Shown: positions 8,668 through 19,960 of the stretch, in pieces | How positions within the stretch are numbered: the stretch's first letter is position 1 | Layout of the letters: the number at the start of each line of letters is the position of its first letter | Program-made: the position numbers and the translations under genes | Notes under the pieces: generated by a model | Databases searched by the model: none | What the model was told of the DNA's origin: nothing | What the model saw: only the letters and a program-made list of their open reading frames with translations | DNA from: Lucinisca nassula | Lineage: Eukaryota; Mollusca; Bivalvia; Lucinida; Lucinidae | Assembly: GCA_963580285.1 (NCBI GenBank) | Contig: OY757010.1 | Coordinates: forward strand, 69,531,659 to 69,595,658 | Direction: 5' to 3' | DNA: 64,000 nucleotides

Positions 8668-11207
8668 GATGGCATTGGATAGCTCACCTGATCTATAATG
8701 TAACAAGTGGGCCCCGGGGAGGGCCATTAATGGCCCCAGGGCTATAATTTGCATAATCTTGAGGGAGGTCTAACAGGTGAAGCTTAATACCAAATATCAA
8801 AGACCGGAGCCTTCTGGTTTCAAACAAGACGATTTTTAAAGGGTTTCCTTATATACGTCTATATGAAACATATGGGCCCCTGGGCCGGGTCAGATTTGGC
8901 CCCAGGGATTTAATTTGAGCAATCTTTGAAGAAATCCAGAAGACCAAGCTTCATACCAAATATCAAAGACCTTGACCTTCTGGTTTCAGACCAGAAGCTT
9001 TTCAAACGTTTTCCCAATATATGTGTATGTAAAACAAGTTGGCCCCGGGGTGACCCCATTTTTTGGCCCCAGGGCTATAATTTGAACACTTTTGGTAGAG
9101 GAACACTAGATGAAGCTTCATGCAAATATCAAAGACCATGGCCTTCTGATTTCAGACAACAACATTTTCAATGGTTTTCCCTATATAAGTCTATGAAAAA
9201 CAAGTGGGCGCCGAGATGGGCCAAATATTGGCCCCAGGGCTATAATTTGAACAATCTTGGTAGAGGTCTACTAGACAATGCTTCATACCAAATATCAAAG
9301 ACCTGACCCCTCTGAATTCAGGAAAGAACATTTTTAAAAGGTTTTATGTAAAACCAGTGAGCCCCATGGAGGAGCCATTTTTGGCCCCAGGGCTATAATT
9401 TGAACAATCTTGGTCGAGGTCCACTGCACAAAGCTTCATACCAAATATCAAGGAACTGAGCTTTCTGGTTTCAGACAAGAAGATTTTAAAGATTTTGCCT
9501 ATATAATTCAATGTAAAACCAAAGGGCCCTGGGTCGGGGCATTTTTCGGCCGCGGGGCTATAATTTGAACAATCTTGATAGAAGTCCACAAGAAGAAGCT
9601 TCATACCACATATCAAACACCTGCACCTTCTGGTCTCAGACGAAAAGATTTTTAAATGTTTTCCCTGTGTAAGTCTCTGTAAAATCGGGCGGGGACATTT
9701 TTGACCACAGGGCTATGATTTAAACGATCTTGGTAGATGTCCACAAGATGAAGCTACACATCAAATATCAATGACCTGGGCCTTGTAGTTTCAGAGGAGA
9801 AGATTTTGTAAGATTTTTTTTATAAAAGTCAATATAAAACCAAAGGGCACCAGGGCGGGTTATCGGGGTGGCCCCATGGCTATAATTTGAACAATCTTGA
9901 TAGAGGTCCACTAAATGAAGCCTTACACCAAATATTAAAGACCTGGGCCTTGCGGTTCAGACCGGCCCCGATAGCTCAGTTGGTAGAGTGTCCGCTCCGG
10001 GGAACGGGAGGTCAGGGGTTCGATCCCGGGCCGCGACATACCAAAGTTGTTAAGAATGGTACTAGCTGCTCCTCACTTGGCACTCAGATTTACGGGGTAG
10101 AGCTAGGACAGGTCGACCCAGTGTCAGGATAATGTGACTGAGTGTGGTGTCATGTAATGTGACTGGGACATGATACTGTAAAAGTGCACTGAGCTCCCTG
10201 TCGCAACCAGACACCGTCGTGATATGACTGAGAAAATGTTGAAAGCGACGTTAAACCCGAATTCATAGACACACACGCACACACACGCACACACACGCAC
10301 GCACGCATGCACACACGCACACACACACACTTGCGGTTTCAGAGAAGAAGATTTTTAAAGATATTGCCTAGATAAGTCAAAGTAAAAACCAAAGGGCCCC
10401 AGAGCGAGGAACTTTTATGGTCCCAGGGCTATAATTTGAACAATCTTGATAGAGGTCCACTAAATGAAGCTTCAAACCAAAAATCAAAGTCTTGGGCCTT
10501 GCGGTTTCAGAAACAAAATAGTTTAAAGATTTTTCCTGCATAAGTCAATGTAAAACCAAAAGGCCCCAGAGCAGGGACATTTTTGGCCCCGGTCTATAGT
10601 TTGATAGACGTCCACTAGATGAAGCTACACACTAAATATCAAAGTCCTGGGACTTGTGGTTTCAGAGGAGAAGATTTTTTTAAAGATTTTTCCTATGTAG
10701 GTCAATGTAAAACAAAAGGGGGCCCGAGGCGGGGGCATTTTGGCCCCATGGCTATAATTTAAACAATCTTGATAGAGGTCCACAAGACGAAGCTTCATAC
10801 CAAATATCAAACACCTGACCCTTCTGGTTTCAGATTAGACTTTTTAAGGTTTCACCATCTAAGTCTATGTAAATCTAAAGGGCCCTGGGGCGGGGGCAGT
10901 TTTGGCCCAATGGCTATGATTCGAACAATCATGATAGAGGTCCACAAGGCGAAGCTTTATACCAAAACTCAAACACCTGGTTTCAGACGCGAAGATTTTT
11001 AAAGCTATTCCCTATGTAAGACTATGTAAAACCAAAGGACCCCGGGCGGCTGCATTTTTTGGCCCCATAGCGATAATTTGAAAATCTTGGTAGAGGTGTA
11101 CTAGATTTCGTTTGAAGAAATTGTTTACGGACGGACGCACCCACGCACGTATGCACGACGAGCAACTGACGAAAAGTGATCTCGTCACTTTGTGACAGGT
11201 GAGCTAA
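8668..11207. mobile_element. Repeat element with ~13 internal 155-167-bp units bounded by AGCTCACCTG/CAGGTGAGCT
   Basis: The left end GATAGCTCACCTGATC (from about 8,680) is inverted against GTGACAGGTGAGCTAAAAG at 11,190-11,207. Between them a unit built from GGGCCCC.GGGC, CTATAATTTGAACAATCTTG, AGAGGTCCAC, AAGCTTCATACCAAATATCA and TCTGGTTTCAGA recurs about 13 times (near 8,745, 8,910, 9,072, 9,239, 9,392, 9,558, 9,714, 9,880, 10,429, 10,597, 10,751, 10,913 and 11,070). The right flank has the GGACGGACGCAC tract common beside such arrays. ORFs here are repeat-derived. A tRNA-SINE interrupts it at 9,962. Confidence 0.8.
9962..10330 (+). mobile_element. tRNA-derived SINE with target duplication
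   Basis: The head, 9,964-10,036, has an A-box-like TAGCTCAGTTGGTAGAG and a B-box-like GGTTCGATCCC. The body follows with ACATACCAAAGTTGTTAAGA, GGTACTAGCTGCTC and TGACTGAGTGTGGTGTCATG, then GCGACGTTAAACCCG and a (CACACGCA)n tail. It lies between TTGCGGTTCAGA (9,950-9,961) and TTGCGGTTTCAGA (10,331-10,343), a near-perfect target duplication inside one minisatellite unit. It resembles the tRNA-headed SINEs known from bivalves; a second relative is at 58,027. Confidence 0.88.
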
Positions 11208-11990
11208 AAGAGGGGGTTGGGAAGGGGTACATTTGTTTTACATTTAACACGGGTCCTTTCCATAATGTCGAAGTGATGACACCTGAAAAGTGACAAGATC
11301 TTACTTAAAAGTGGACAACAAATTTGGTCAGTGAAGTTTTCCCCTCTTCAACCATAAAAATTGTGAAAACAAATTCTAGCTCCATTAAATTAGAAAACTA
11401 CAAATAAATGATCACGTACACTGCATACCCCATAAATGATACCGTGCACTGCCAAACAAGATCGATGATCTCGTGTACTTATATTATTCTTAAAGATCAT
11501 CGCAAGGAGTTTTGGTTATCACCCGCGTTATCAAACCGAAGCTCCATTATCATCCCGAAACTTTAGACTTGCATTCCGGTAAAGATAAGTATAAAGAGCA
11601 ATTCCCAACCCCCATGATATTATTTGTTGCCATATATTTCATTCTGTCTATTTAATGATTGTTGTGCAGAAGTTTACTGTTACATGTGCGCAACATCATG
11701 TACATTACATTTACTCACACCATTAAAGGCGTGGAAACGTAACATCAGAATATGATAATACTTCCCGATCAAAAACGGGAAGGTAGTATATCTTTACACC
11801 TGCAGAATTAGTGTTATCACGTAAAATATGGTTTAGGTCGTAGTACCAAAGCGTTAATCCTAAATCATTAGTGCATAGACAAAATATCAAATATCAATGT
11901 TCAGATCAACAGACATGGATTCCAGAAGAGTGTAATCTGGCGTCCGCGGATAGTAAGCATTACTTGGTAAGCAAGCTTCACCAACCATGC
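11208..11990. other. Interior of the 11.6-kb element, no gene seen
   Basis: No coding or RNA gene is recognised. At 11,408-11,480 three motifs of the type seen in the terminal repeats occur: GATCACGTACACTGCA, GATACCGTGCACTGCC and GATCTCGTGTACTT. Confidence 0.5.
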
Positions 11991-12049
11991 CTATCGACCC
12001 GAAGAAAAGGTGTAAATGCCGAGAAGGGTATGTCCGAGATTTTGGAAGT

Positions 12050-13400
12050 CTTCCTATGGCTTTCCATTGGCAAATATATCAGAAATAATTCTGGAAATGG
12101 CCACATTGTACGGATCAACAAGATCATGGTGCCTCCCATAGAACTTCTTTAGTGTTGATACCAGTTTGGTTTTTTGATACCCCTGGCATAACAACCTGGT
12201 AGTGAGCACCTTCCCACGTTCCACAAATTCCTGATACTTGGAACAGGCTCTAGCATAACAGATTAACTGTGAAACGTAAACTCCATATGCTGGTGCAGAC
12301 GGGATATTACCGCTCAGGAAGGGAAGTTAACAATGGGAAAATTGAAGTCATCTCGTTTATCGTACAGCTTAGTAGTAAGCTTCCCGTTCTCAATATAGAG
12401 ATAACTATCCAAGTATGAGGAGGAGGTTGCAGTCTCTGTTGTTTCCTTAATTTCAAGTTCACATGGATAGATGAATTCCAAGTACTCTGCGAATTTAGCA
12501 TTTTTCATCTATATATCTTTAGGTGAAATTGAATTGTTGTACAAGGCGTTTCTTGCCTGCTTTGAGGAAACCTTGTACAAACTCCGCCTCATACGAGTAC
12601 AAGAACAAGTCGGCAAGCAACGGTGCACAATTACTACCCTTTGGTATGCCATTTGTTTGCTGAAACAATAGGCCAGTGAACACCAAGAAATATTGTCAAT
12701 TAGATATTCCAGCATCCTTATGACATCTGCATCAGTGTACTTTTGTGATGCATCAGAGTGATCTCGAACGAAGTATGTGTCATTGTAGCCAAGGACAACA
12801 TACTGGTAGCGACGGTTACCATTCTTGTGGTAATAACATTGATTTATGATTTCCTTGAGTTTAGATTTCAATTTATCATGAGGAATAGTTTTGTAGAGTG
12901 TTGAGAAATCGAAAGATTTTATGCTGTTTACTGAGAGAAAAGTCTGTGTCTGAAGATGTTCTACAAGCTCTTAGCAGTTTTTCAAGATCCACATCTGATT
13001 CACACCACTCCCTCACAATATTTCTGAAGGCCATCTTTAACTGCAGTAAGGATTCGTGTTAGGATCTGTGAAAGAGGCTTGGTTGAGCACTTAGCTGAAC
13101 CCGCGATATATCTCTGCTTGTATGGATTCCTGTGAAGGTTATGAATCCAGTACAACTTTGGAAGTTCCATATCTTCCTCTGGGAGGGAAATTCCAAACGA
13201 AAGCATCACCGATTGGTGGTTTCGCAGAATTTCATCTTTGGACAAAGAAGAAAGATTATATGTTGGGTTGCCTGTCATAGTGCTCAAACCAAGCTCTTCT
13301 TTTAAGCAGTTTATATAGTGTGTTTTGCAAACAAACACAATATTGTTAGATGCCTTGTCAGCTGGAACAACGACATACCGCCAAGTGAGGCAAACAACCT
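12050..13400 (-). pseudogene. Decayed Penelope-like element reverse transcriptase
   Basis: Read on the minus strand, three frames carry consecutive parts of one protein. 13,338-13,000 has LPKLYWIHNLHRNPYKQRYI and KPLSQILTRILTAVKDGLQ. 12,871-12,509 has KLKEIINQCYYHKNGNRRYQ, VVLGYNDTYFVRDHSD and DADVIRMLEYLIDN. 12,508-12,314 has YLEFIYPCELEIKETTE and YDKRDDFNFPIVNFPS. RYID, the start of the catalytic YxDD box, is at 12,518-12,507 and runs into a frame break, so the second catalytic Asp region is damaged. These sequences resemble Penelope-like reverse transcriptases of molluscs. The linked GIY-YIG endonuclease is not seen and the N-terminus is lost beyond ~13,400. Confidence 0.7.
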
Positions 13401-14051
13401 GTCAGGCACTAATGTGTAATAAGTAATTACGCTTTAAGTTATGCCACCGAGTGTACGCAATGCTTATTAAGATTTTACTTAAAGACAGACTGTGAAATAA
13501 GTTACTGTACGATTTTAGTCCCTACTTTAGAAACTTCTATGTGCATTAAGTAAATGCAGAATACTCATGTAATAAGTTAACTTGCATTAGCTTTTCTAGT
13601 GTGTACACGATATTAATTAACATAGCGCTGCCTAACACGCTTTAACCTATTTTGGCGGTCGAAAAGTTTGTTAAGCGTGTTCATTTCAAAACTCAAATTC
13701 TTACCAACATGTTTATCTGACCCCGCTCAGCAAAAGTCGGGACCCATTCATATAATTTTGCTTCGCTCGAAAACCAAGATTTTTGCACCATATTTAGCTT
13801 TTTGGTCCTTCGAGATCTTTATGCATATTCTGAGAACTAACTAATGGTTTAGACTCAATTTACTAAACTACTGTTATTCGGGACGTTTTTGTTTATACCA
13901 CAGTCTTTCGAACAACTCACCCTTTGAAACTTTTAATGAAACAACTGTCCCTTTGAAACTTTTAAGGAAATTTCAGCACACTTTGTCATTGGTTTGCGTC
14001 ATCAATCTTAACAGGGTAACTGATGATACTTTAGTATCCGAAACTGGGCTG
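13400..14051. other. Unannotated stretch inside the 11.6-kb element
   Basis: No gene or known repeat is seen. It lies between the Penelope remnant and an HP-A MITE. Confidence 0.5.
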
Positions 14052-14284
14052 CATTACGAAAACATGTCTATACAAATACAATGCCAATTTGTAACAAAAA
14101 AAAAAGATGAAATTTTAAGATGAAAATTGTGATATTTTTCCTATTTCTGCTCAAATCATAGTACCCACACTCTATGTTTTTGAGCAGAAATAAGAAACGT
14201 AATGTACATCCCTTAAATCCCACTTTTACTATATAAATGTGGGATTGGAAGGGGTCAAAATTATATAGGCGTGTTTTCGTGATG
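14052..14284. mobile_element. MITE of the HP-A family, inverted relative to the others
   Basis: Ends CATTACGAAAACATGTC and the complement of CATCACGAAAACACGCC. The core is in reverse order: TTTCTGCTCAAATCATAGTA, CCCACACTCTAT, GAGCAGAAATAAGAAACG, then AAATGTGGGATTGGAAGGGG. The central palindrome arm GGTACTCGTTAGAACC is missing, so this is a deletion derivative. It lies at GGGCTG|CATTACG and GTGATG|GTCTGA with no obvious target duplication. Confidence 0.7.
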
Positions 14285-15215
14285 GTCTGACCCGCTTTGG
14301 GTTGTTAGAAAACATTTATTGTTCTTACGGAGTACTCATTTTATTCATTCTTTTCTTGGTTTAAATATGTGTATCCGTTTTAAGTGTTGAGAGTACAGAT
14401 AATAGACAGTCAATTTCACAAAACTGTGATACTCGTAGAATTATAGGTTAAACAGCTATAAAATCTTAGATGTCTGCTGCTGGAGACACTCCGGTATTTA
14501 AAACATTGCAACATACTAGTAAATCGCCATTCATTTAAGTTCTATAGCGAAATGTAATGCTGTATGAATTATTCAAGTGTACTAAGAACTCAGTTTGGTA
14601 ATGCAGTGTGCGAGATCAAACTACATTGAGCGCAGTGCACGTGATCATTTCTTCATCTTACCAAAACGAATAAGTATCTCCTATTCCAAATCCAGAGATG
14701 TAAGGTCCGTCTCCAATCTAGCCAGATGTATTCAAAAACATATGACTGGAAATATTTCTTTTTTAAATCATTCTTTTAAAATGCAATCAAGATATGGCGA
14801 TATTTCTTTTAACTCAAAATGTCTGTAAAACTGTGTAATTAATCTCAATAGCTGTGTAAATGATCATTTCAGTTCATAATAGGGAGTAAAATGCTCAGCA
14901 ATTTATCTGTTGGTTTAAATTGGGGGTAGAATGTTATGAAAAGGGGAAAGTACGTAGAATATTCATACATAAATTGGCCTATCTAACTTTATAGTTAAAC
15001 AACTGTCTGGTTTCTTTACACCATTTTAGTCCATCTTAGGTACCTCCTCAACATATTCACCGTTTTGCTCTTTATATCACTTTTCTTCTATTTGTTAACC
15101 GGTTTTCTTAGGATGCGGTACACAAAGGTTCTGTTAAAACAAAAATTATGTATGCCTAACAGACGAAGACGAATCCCTGTCAAGTTAAAACTATAAGATA
15201 AAGTAGAAGTAAAAC
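14285..15215. other. Unannotated stretch with GTGCAC/GATCA motifs
   Basis: No gene is recognised. At 14,605-14,650 GTGTGCGAGATC and CAGTGCACGTGATCATT repeat the motif of the element's terminal repeats. The small plus-strand ORF spanning it (14,595-14,828) is unlike any protein I know. Confidence 0.45.
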
Positions 15216-16665
15216 AAAGATCAGGAATCGATTCAATTAACTTACTCCATCCATCAAAGACACCAAAGGGAAAGAAACACAAACATGAAGCGACCAAACC
15301 ATAATGGAAACCTAAACAAAGGAAGGCCACAAGGACAGCCACCCTCCCACAAAACGGCCACACGGCCATCCAAAACAAAAAGACACAAGCGACACACACA
15401 GCAAGAAACAAACAACAATATAAATAAGCACGTCTATGACTTTTAAAGGTATTTGTACTGATGAAATAAAAAAATAGGATAGAAGCAACGATCCGGAATC
15501 TACACAATTAACTTACAGCTTCCATCAGAGACATCAAAAGGGAAAGAAACACAAACATGAAGTAACTAGACTTAGACTTTTATGGAAACAACAATAGAGA
15601 AAACCCAATTGACAATCCAAAATAAAACATAAAAGCGATACATACATTCGATGAACAATAACAAAAAGTAAACCATGACAGAAAAAGCCATGGAACGGTC
15701 AGTTAAAAGAATTCCACTTGAGTGGTAGGGATGGGGGGGGGGGAGTGGGGGGGAGAGGGGGGCTTAAATCGATTTTAAGCGGTCGCAATCTTCGCCCTGT
15801 TGAGACAATTTATTATTTGTTCAGTCCGCATGTTGGCTGGAAGTCCATCGCCTTACGGTTAATAAAATCTCCTTCGCATGTATTTTTAAGCTTCTATTCA
15901 ATCATAATATATACCATCTTGAGCAGTGGCTCATAAATACGTTTTGGAAACCATGCTCATTGAGGACGATTAGTAGGAAAACCAGGTTAAAGATCACTAT
16001 ACTTCCTACGTCATCAGGCAGTCATTCTATTCCCCGACATCAACCGGTGTTTGGAGTAACAACAATGCTTGTCATAATGGCACATTTGGAATTAATACGT
16101 AAAAAATTCTTTTGGCGGCCAGTTATAATTACTGCCGGGTTTACACCAGTTTTACGGGGCCCGACTTCCATCCGCATCTTCCGCCGCGGTAGAAATCGCT
16201 TTAATTGTATGGAATAATTCTCGATTTTGCAAGCATAGAATTATTTAATATTCTTCATATAACTAGGTCATCCGAATCCGAAAATGGTGATTTACTTATT
16301 GTGAAATAGAAGTGGAGGCAATGATCAGGAATCGATACAATTAACCCACAGCTCCCATCAGAGACACTAAAGAGAAAGAAAAACAAACATGAAACAACAG
16401 ACCTAATCAAAACATCTAGCGGAAAGCCAAAAGGACAGTTACTTTCACACAAAATGGCCAATAGGTTAGCCAAAATAAAATAATATAAGCGACACAAACA
16501 CCGAAAGACAAACCATAACAAAAATAAACCGCGACAGAAGAACCGCCTTGGAACGGGCAGCAGAAACGAATTCCACTGTGGGGCTTAAATCGATTTTACG
16601 TGGCCACAATCCTTGCCCCTACTTCCGTCGCGATTTAGACAAATAATTTGTTCTGTCCGTTGGAA
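15216..16665. repeat. Dispersed repeat family X, three diverged copies
   Basis: Copies begin near 15,216, 15,488 and 16,318 with GATC(A/C)GGAATC(G/T) and CAATTAAC, then CCATCA(A/G)AGACA, AAAGGGAAAGAAACACAAAC and AAACGGCCA-like text. The second and third share a tail GCTTAAATCGATTTTA, then GCCC, then TTTGTTC(A/T)GTCCG. On the minus strand two copies keep related frames (15,507-15,088 and 16,521-16,255) with FDGWSKLIESIPDLC versus SDGSCGLIVSIPDHC. I do not assign a product. Confidence 0.65.
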
Positions 16666-17479
16666 GGCCTCCTAAACAAACAACCACAGAAATGACACAA
16701 CGGTGAGGACTCGACAGCAAGAAACCACTGAAATGCTGGAGCAAAAGAACTCCAACAATTAGACTCCGATGGGCCAGACCAGAGATAGAGCATCAGGCAC
16801 CAACCAACATTACCTTAAATTAGATCTCTCTAATTCTCAATAAGCCTTTACGCTGGAACCGTCATAGAATCTGAGGCCTGACCCACCGGTGTGCAATTAA
16901 AGAGGGAAGCAAAGTTATCGACCGTGATTGGATAACTACCATGCATGCAGTCTGTCGTATAACATTTATGTTGTACCCAATCGTTTTATTTCGAAGAATG
17001 ATTTTACGAAATTGGGCGCTGAAGTCATTGCGGTTATATATTTTTCTCAATTTATATACTAAGTCACCATAAAATTCGTGCTCCGATAAACCTTGTTGCA
17101 GAAGAGATTTAAGACCAATATTGAACCTTGGTATATGACTGAAATCGCTCCAATTTCTAACCCAACTTCTGAATATATCAACTGAATTTGAAAGGTAAAA
17201 CTGACTGATTTTTTTTTTTTTATTGTTTTCTCTCTAAAAATGGTTTCTTTTGTTTAATGATGATAAAGAATAAATCATCAACTTAAACCTTTTTCATAAT
17301 GAGTTCATCATTGCGTGACCTACGAATAACAAAGTAGATCACTGAGACATTACTTTCTAGACGGGTTATCTAACATTGAACGAGAACCAACGCAACCGAA
17401 CCCATCTTTAGTGGATCTGGCCCTAGTTTAGGAAGCTAACTAAAGCCGAATATTTAACTACAGTGCACGAGATCTTATT
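16666..17479. other. Unannotated stretch
   Basis: No gene is seen. A possible further fragment of family X (GACAGCAAGAAACC) lies near 16,710-16,760, and a T-run at about 17,210-17,222. GTGCACGAGATC at 17,463 starts the right terminal repeat zone. Confidence 0.45.
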
Positions 17480-17952
17480 AACTTCAAAGTGTCAGTGCAC
17501 TTGATCATTGTCATTGAACAGATGTACGTGATCAAGCTGGACAAAAACGCTCAATTTCAGCGGGAATACAGATTTGACTGGACAAATTTTATAAATACAC
17601 TAATTTTGTTGATGGAAAGAGTAGCCAGAAGGCGTGATTCCAGACTTTATTCTGGTAAATACGGCAAAATTTCCTGTTCCATTCGTGAAAGTTCAAGAAC
17701 AGTGTACGGAATCCCCGTAATAATAAGTCTTTGTCAACTTGGAAACGATTAAACTCAAACACAAAAGATCTTTTGATACTTTGAAGTACACTGTCTTGCC
17801 TCATTTACTTTTTGTCGTACTCTGCACAGTATATTATTCCAATATTTACATCTAAGGACTTATAAACGACAAAAATATATCTTATGTGAACCGTTTCTAG
17901 TCCTTGTCGGCCATATTTGATGACGTATAAAACCACGTGATCCCCCACCCTG
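17480..17952 (-). repeat. Right terminal inverted repeat of the 11.6-kb element
   Basis: Complement of the left repeat with all landmarks at matching distances. Read from the tip: CAGGGTGGGGGATCACGTGG, TTATACGTCAT, CAGAGTACGACAAAA, GAGTTTAATC, CGGGGATTCCG and CACTGTTCTTGAA. Then come GATCACGTACA and GATCAAGTGCACTG. The right flank starts with the target duplicate TGATA. Confidence 0.8.
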
Positions 17953-19960
17953 TGATAGATATCAATGAGATCTAACCTATGAACTTGCGAAATATTACAT
18001 TCCATTTAGTATAGCCTCGCCGAGGCGAAAAATGTGAAAATTTTCGAACATTTTTGAACTGCTTCTCCTCGGAAACCGTTGGGCCGATTGAAGTCAAATT
18101 TCATATGGAGCCTCTATGGGATGGGGGAAACCAAAATTTGCTCATGGGGTCAAGGTCACATGACCAAAATGGCCGCCAAGCCATATATGGTTTGTCTGTC
18201 TGTCCGTCCGTAACCCGTAAGTGAAAATTGGTGATAGTGACTTAACCGCTTGGAATATTTAAACAATTTTTGGCATACTGATAGATATCTATGAGATCTA
18301 ACCAATGAACTTGCGAAATATTACATTCCATTTAGTATAGCCTCGCCGAGGCGAAAAATGTGAAAATTTTCGAACTGCTTCTCCTCGGAAACCGTTGGGC
18401 CGATTGAAGTCAAATTTCATATGGAGCCTCTATGGGATAGGGAAACCAAAATTTCCTCATGGGGTCCAGGTCACATGACCAAAATGGCCGCCAAGCCATA
18501 TATGGTAAAAACCCTTCAAAAATAGTCTTCTCCAGAACCACTGGGCAGATTTCCACGAAACTTGATAAATAGCATCTGGGATGTAGGCCTGTCATAAATT
18601 GCTAAAATGGTGACCCTGGGTTGACCTTGACCTTCTTTGGGACCATCCGTAACCTGTTTGTGAAAATTGGTGATAGTGACTTATCCGCTTGGAATATTTA
18701 AACAATTTTTGGCATACTGATAGATATCAATGAGATCTAACCAATGAACTTACGAAATATTACATTCCATTTAGTATAGCCTCGCCGAGGCGAAAAATGT
18801 GAAAATTTTCGAACATTTTTGAACTGCTTCTCCTCTGAAACCGTTGGGCCGATTGAAGTCAAATTTCATATGGAGCCTCTATGGGATGGGGGAAACCAAA
18901 ATTTGCTCATGGGGTCAAGGTCACATGACCAAAATGGCCGCCAAGCCATATATGGTTTGTCTGTCAGTCCGTCCGTAACCCGTTTGTGAAAATTGGTGAT
19001 AGTGACTTAACCACTTGGAATATTTAAACAATTTTTGGCATACTGATAGATATCAATGAGATCTAACCAATGAACTTGCGAAATATTACATTCCATTTAG
19101 TATAGCTTCGCCGAGGCGAAAAATGTGAAAATTTTCGAACTGCTTCTCCTCGGAAACCGTTGGGCCGATTGAAATCAAATTTCATATGGAGCCTCTATGG
19201 GATGGGGGAAACCACAAATTGCTCATGGGGTCCAGGACACATGACCAAAATGGCCGCCAAGCCATATATGGTTTGTCTATCTGTCCGTCCGTAACCCGTT
19301 TGTGAAAATTGGTGATAGTGACTTAATCGCTTGGAATATTTAAACAATTTTTGGCATACGGATAAATATCAATGCGATCTTATCAATGAACTTGAGAAAT
19401 ATTACATTCCATTTAGTACAGCCTCACCGAGGCGAAAAATGTGAAAATTTCGAAATGCTTTTCCTCGGAAATCGTTGGGCCGATTGAAGTCAAATTTCAT
19501 ATGGAGCCTCTACGGGATGGGGGAAACCAAAATTTCCTCATGGGGTCCAGGTCACATGACCAAAATGGCCGCCAAGCAATATTTGGTAAAAACCCTTCAA
19601 AAATAGTCTTCTCCAGAACCACTGTGCAGATTTCCACGAAACTTGATAAATAGCATCTGGAACGTAGGCCCATCATAAATTGCTAAAATGGTGACCCTGG
19701 GTTGACCTTGACCTTCTTTGTGCCTAGGTCAAACTTTGACACATATGCTTTTGTGTTGGATTTTATCCTTCAAACGATTCAGAATACAGTACTAAAGTAT
19801 AAGATATATTTTTGCTCCTTACGCGAAGGCGCATTTATTGGGGGTACCGTTTTATGTCCAGGTCACATGACCAAAATGGCCGCCATACCCATATATGGTA
19901 ACACTCATAAAGCTAAAAGCATCCGGCGGGTCGTGCACTTCAGCTGAAGCACTGGTTTTT
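17953..19960. repeat. Tandem array of ~326-bp units, five copies of variable length
   Basis: AGCCTCGCCGAGGCGAAAAA or a close variant begins at 18,013, 18,339, 18,778, 19,104 and 19,420, giving spacings 326, 439, 326 and 316. Each unit has GAAACCGTTGGGCCGATTGA, GGTCACATGACCAAAATGG and CCGCCAAGCCATATATGG. Units two and five carry an additional ~110-bp segment (CCCTTCAAAAATAGTCTTCT, GGTGACCCTGGGTTGACC) in place of the GTCCGTCCGTAACCC segment. A partial unit precedes the 11.6-kb insertion at 6,285-6,362. Read-through ORFs are incidental. Confidence 0.88.

Larger units (their letters stand above)
6363..17952. mobile_element. 11.6-kb DNA element with ~470-bp terminal inverted repeats and TGATA target duplication
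   Basis: Left tip CAAGGTGGGGGATCACGTGG, and on the opposite strand right tip CAGGGTGGGGGATCACGTGG. The first 33 bases differ at two positions. Landmarks inside both ends sit at nearly equal distances from the tips: CAGAGTACGACAAA at ~127, AGTTTAATC at 197, CACTGTTCTTGAA at ~249, GATCA-GTACA at ~418 and GATCA-GTGCACTG at ~445. TGATA flanks both sides (6,358-6,362 and 17,953-17,957), and removing the element restores the array text GGCATACTGATAGATATCAA seen intact at 18,711. No transposase is recognisable; the interior is full of nested retroelements. A CA tip with a 5-bp duplication does not settle the superfamily. Confidence 0.85.

Noticed and set aside
9964..10036. A functional nuclear tRNA gene
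   Set aside because: It is the head of a 369-bp SINE with a target duplication and has no terminator behind the tRNA part; the acceptor ends do not pair properly.
12471..12671. Plus-strand frame within 12.3-12.7 kb
   Set aside because: It is the shadow of the minus-strand Penelope-like reverse transcriptase.
15088..15507. A 139-codon minus-strand hydrophobic frame as a membrane protein gene
   Set aside because: It lies across two copies of dispersed family X and has no recognisable domain or splice context.
6363..17952. Assignment of the 11.6-kb element to Maverick/Polinton
   Set aside because: The duplication is 5 bp rather than 6, tips are CA rather than AG, and no DNA polymerase, integrase, ATPase or capsid frame is present.
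19441..19653. A 70-codon plus-strand frame in the 326-bp array
   Set aside because: The sister units carry stops and frameshifts at the same positions, so it is a chance opening in a tandem repeat.
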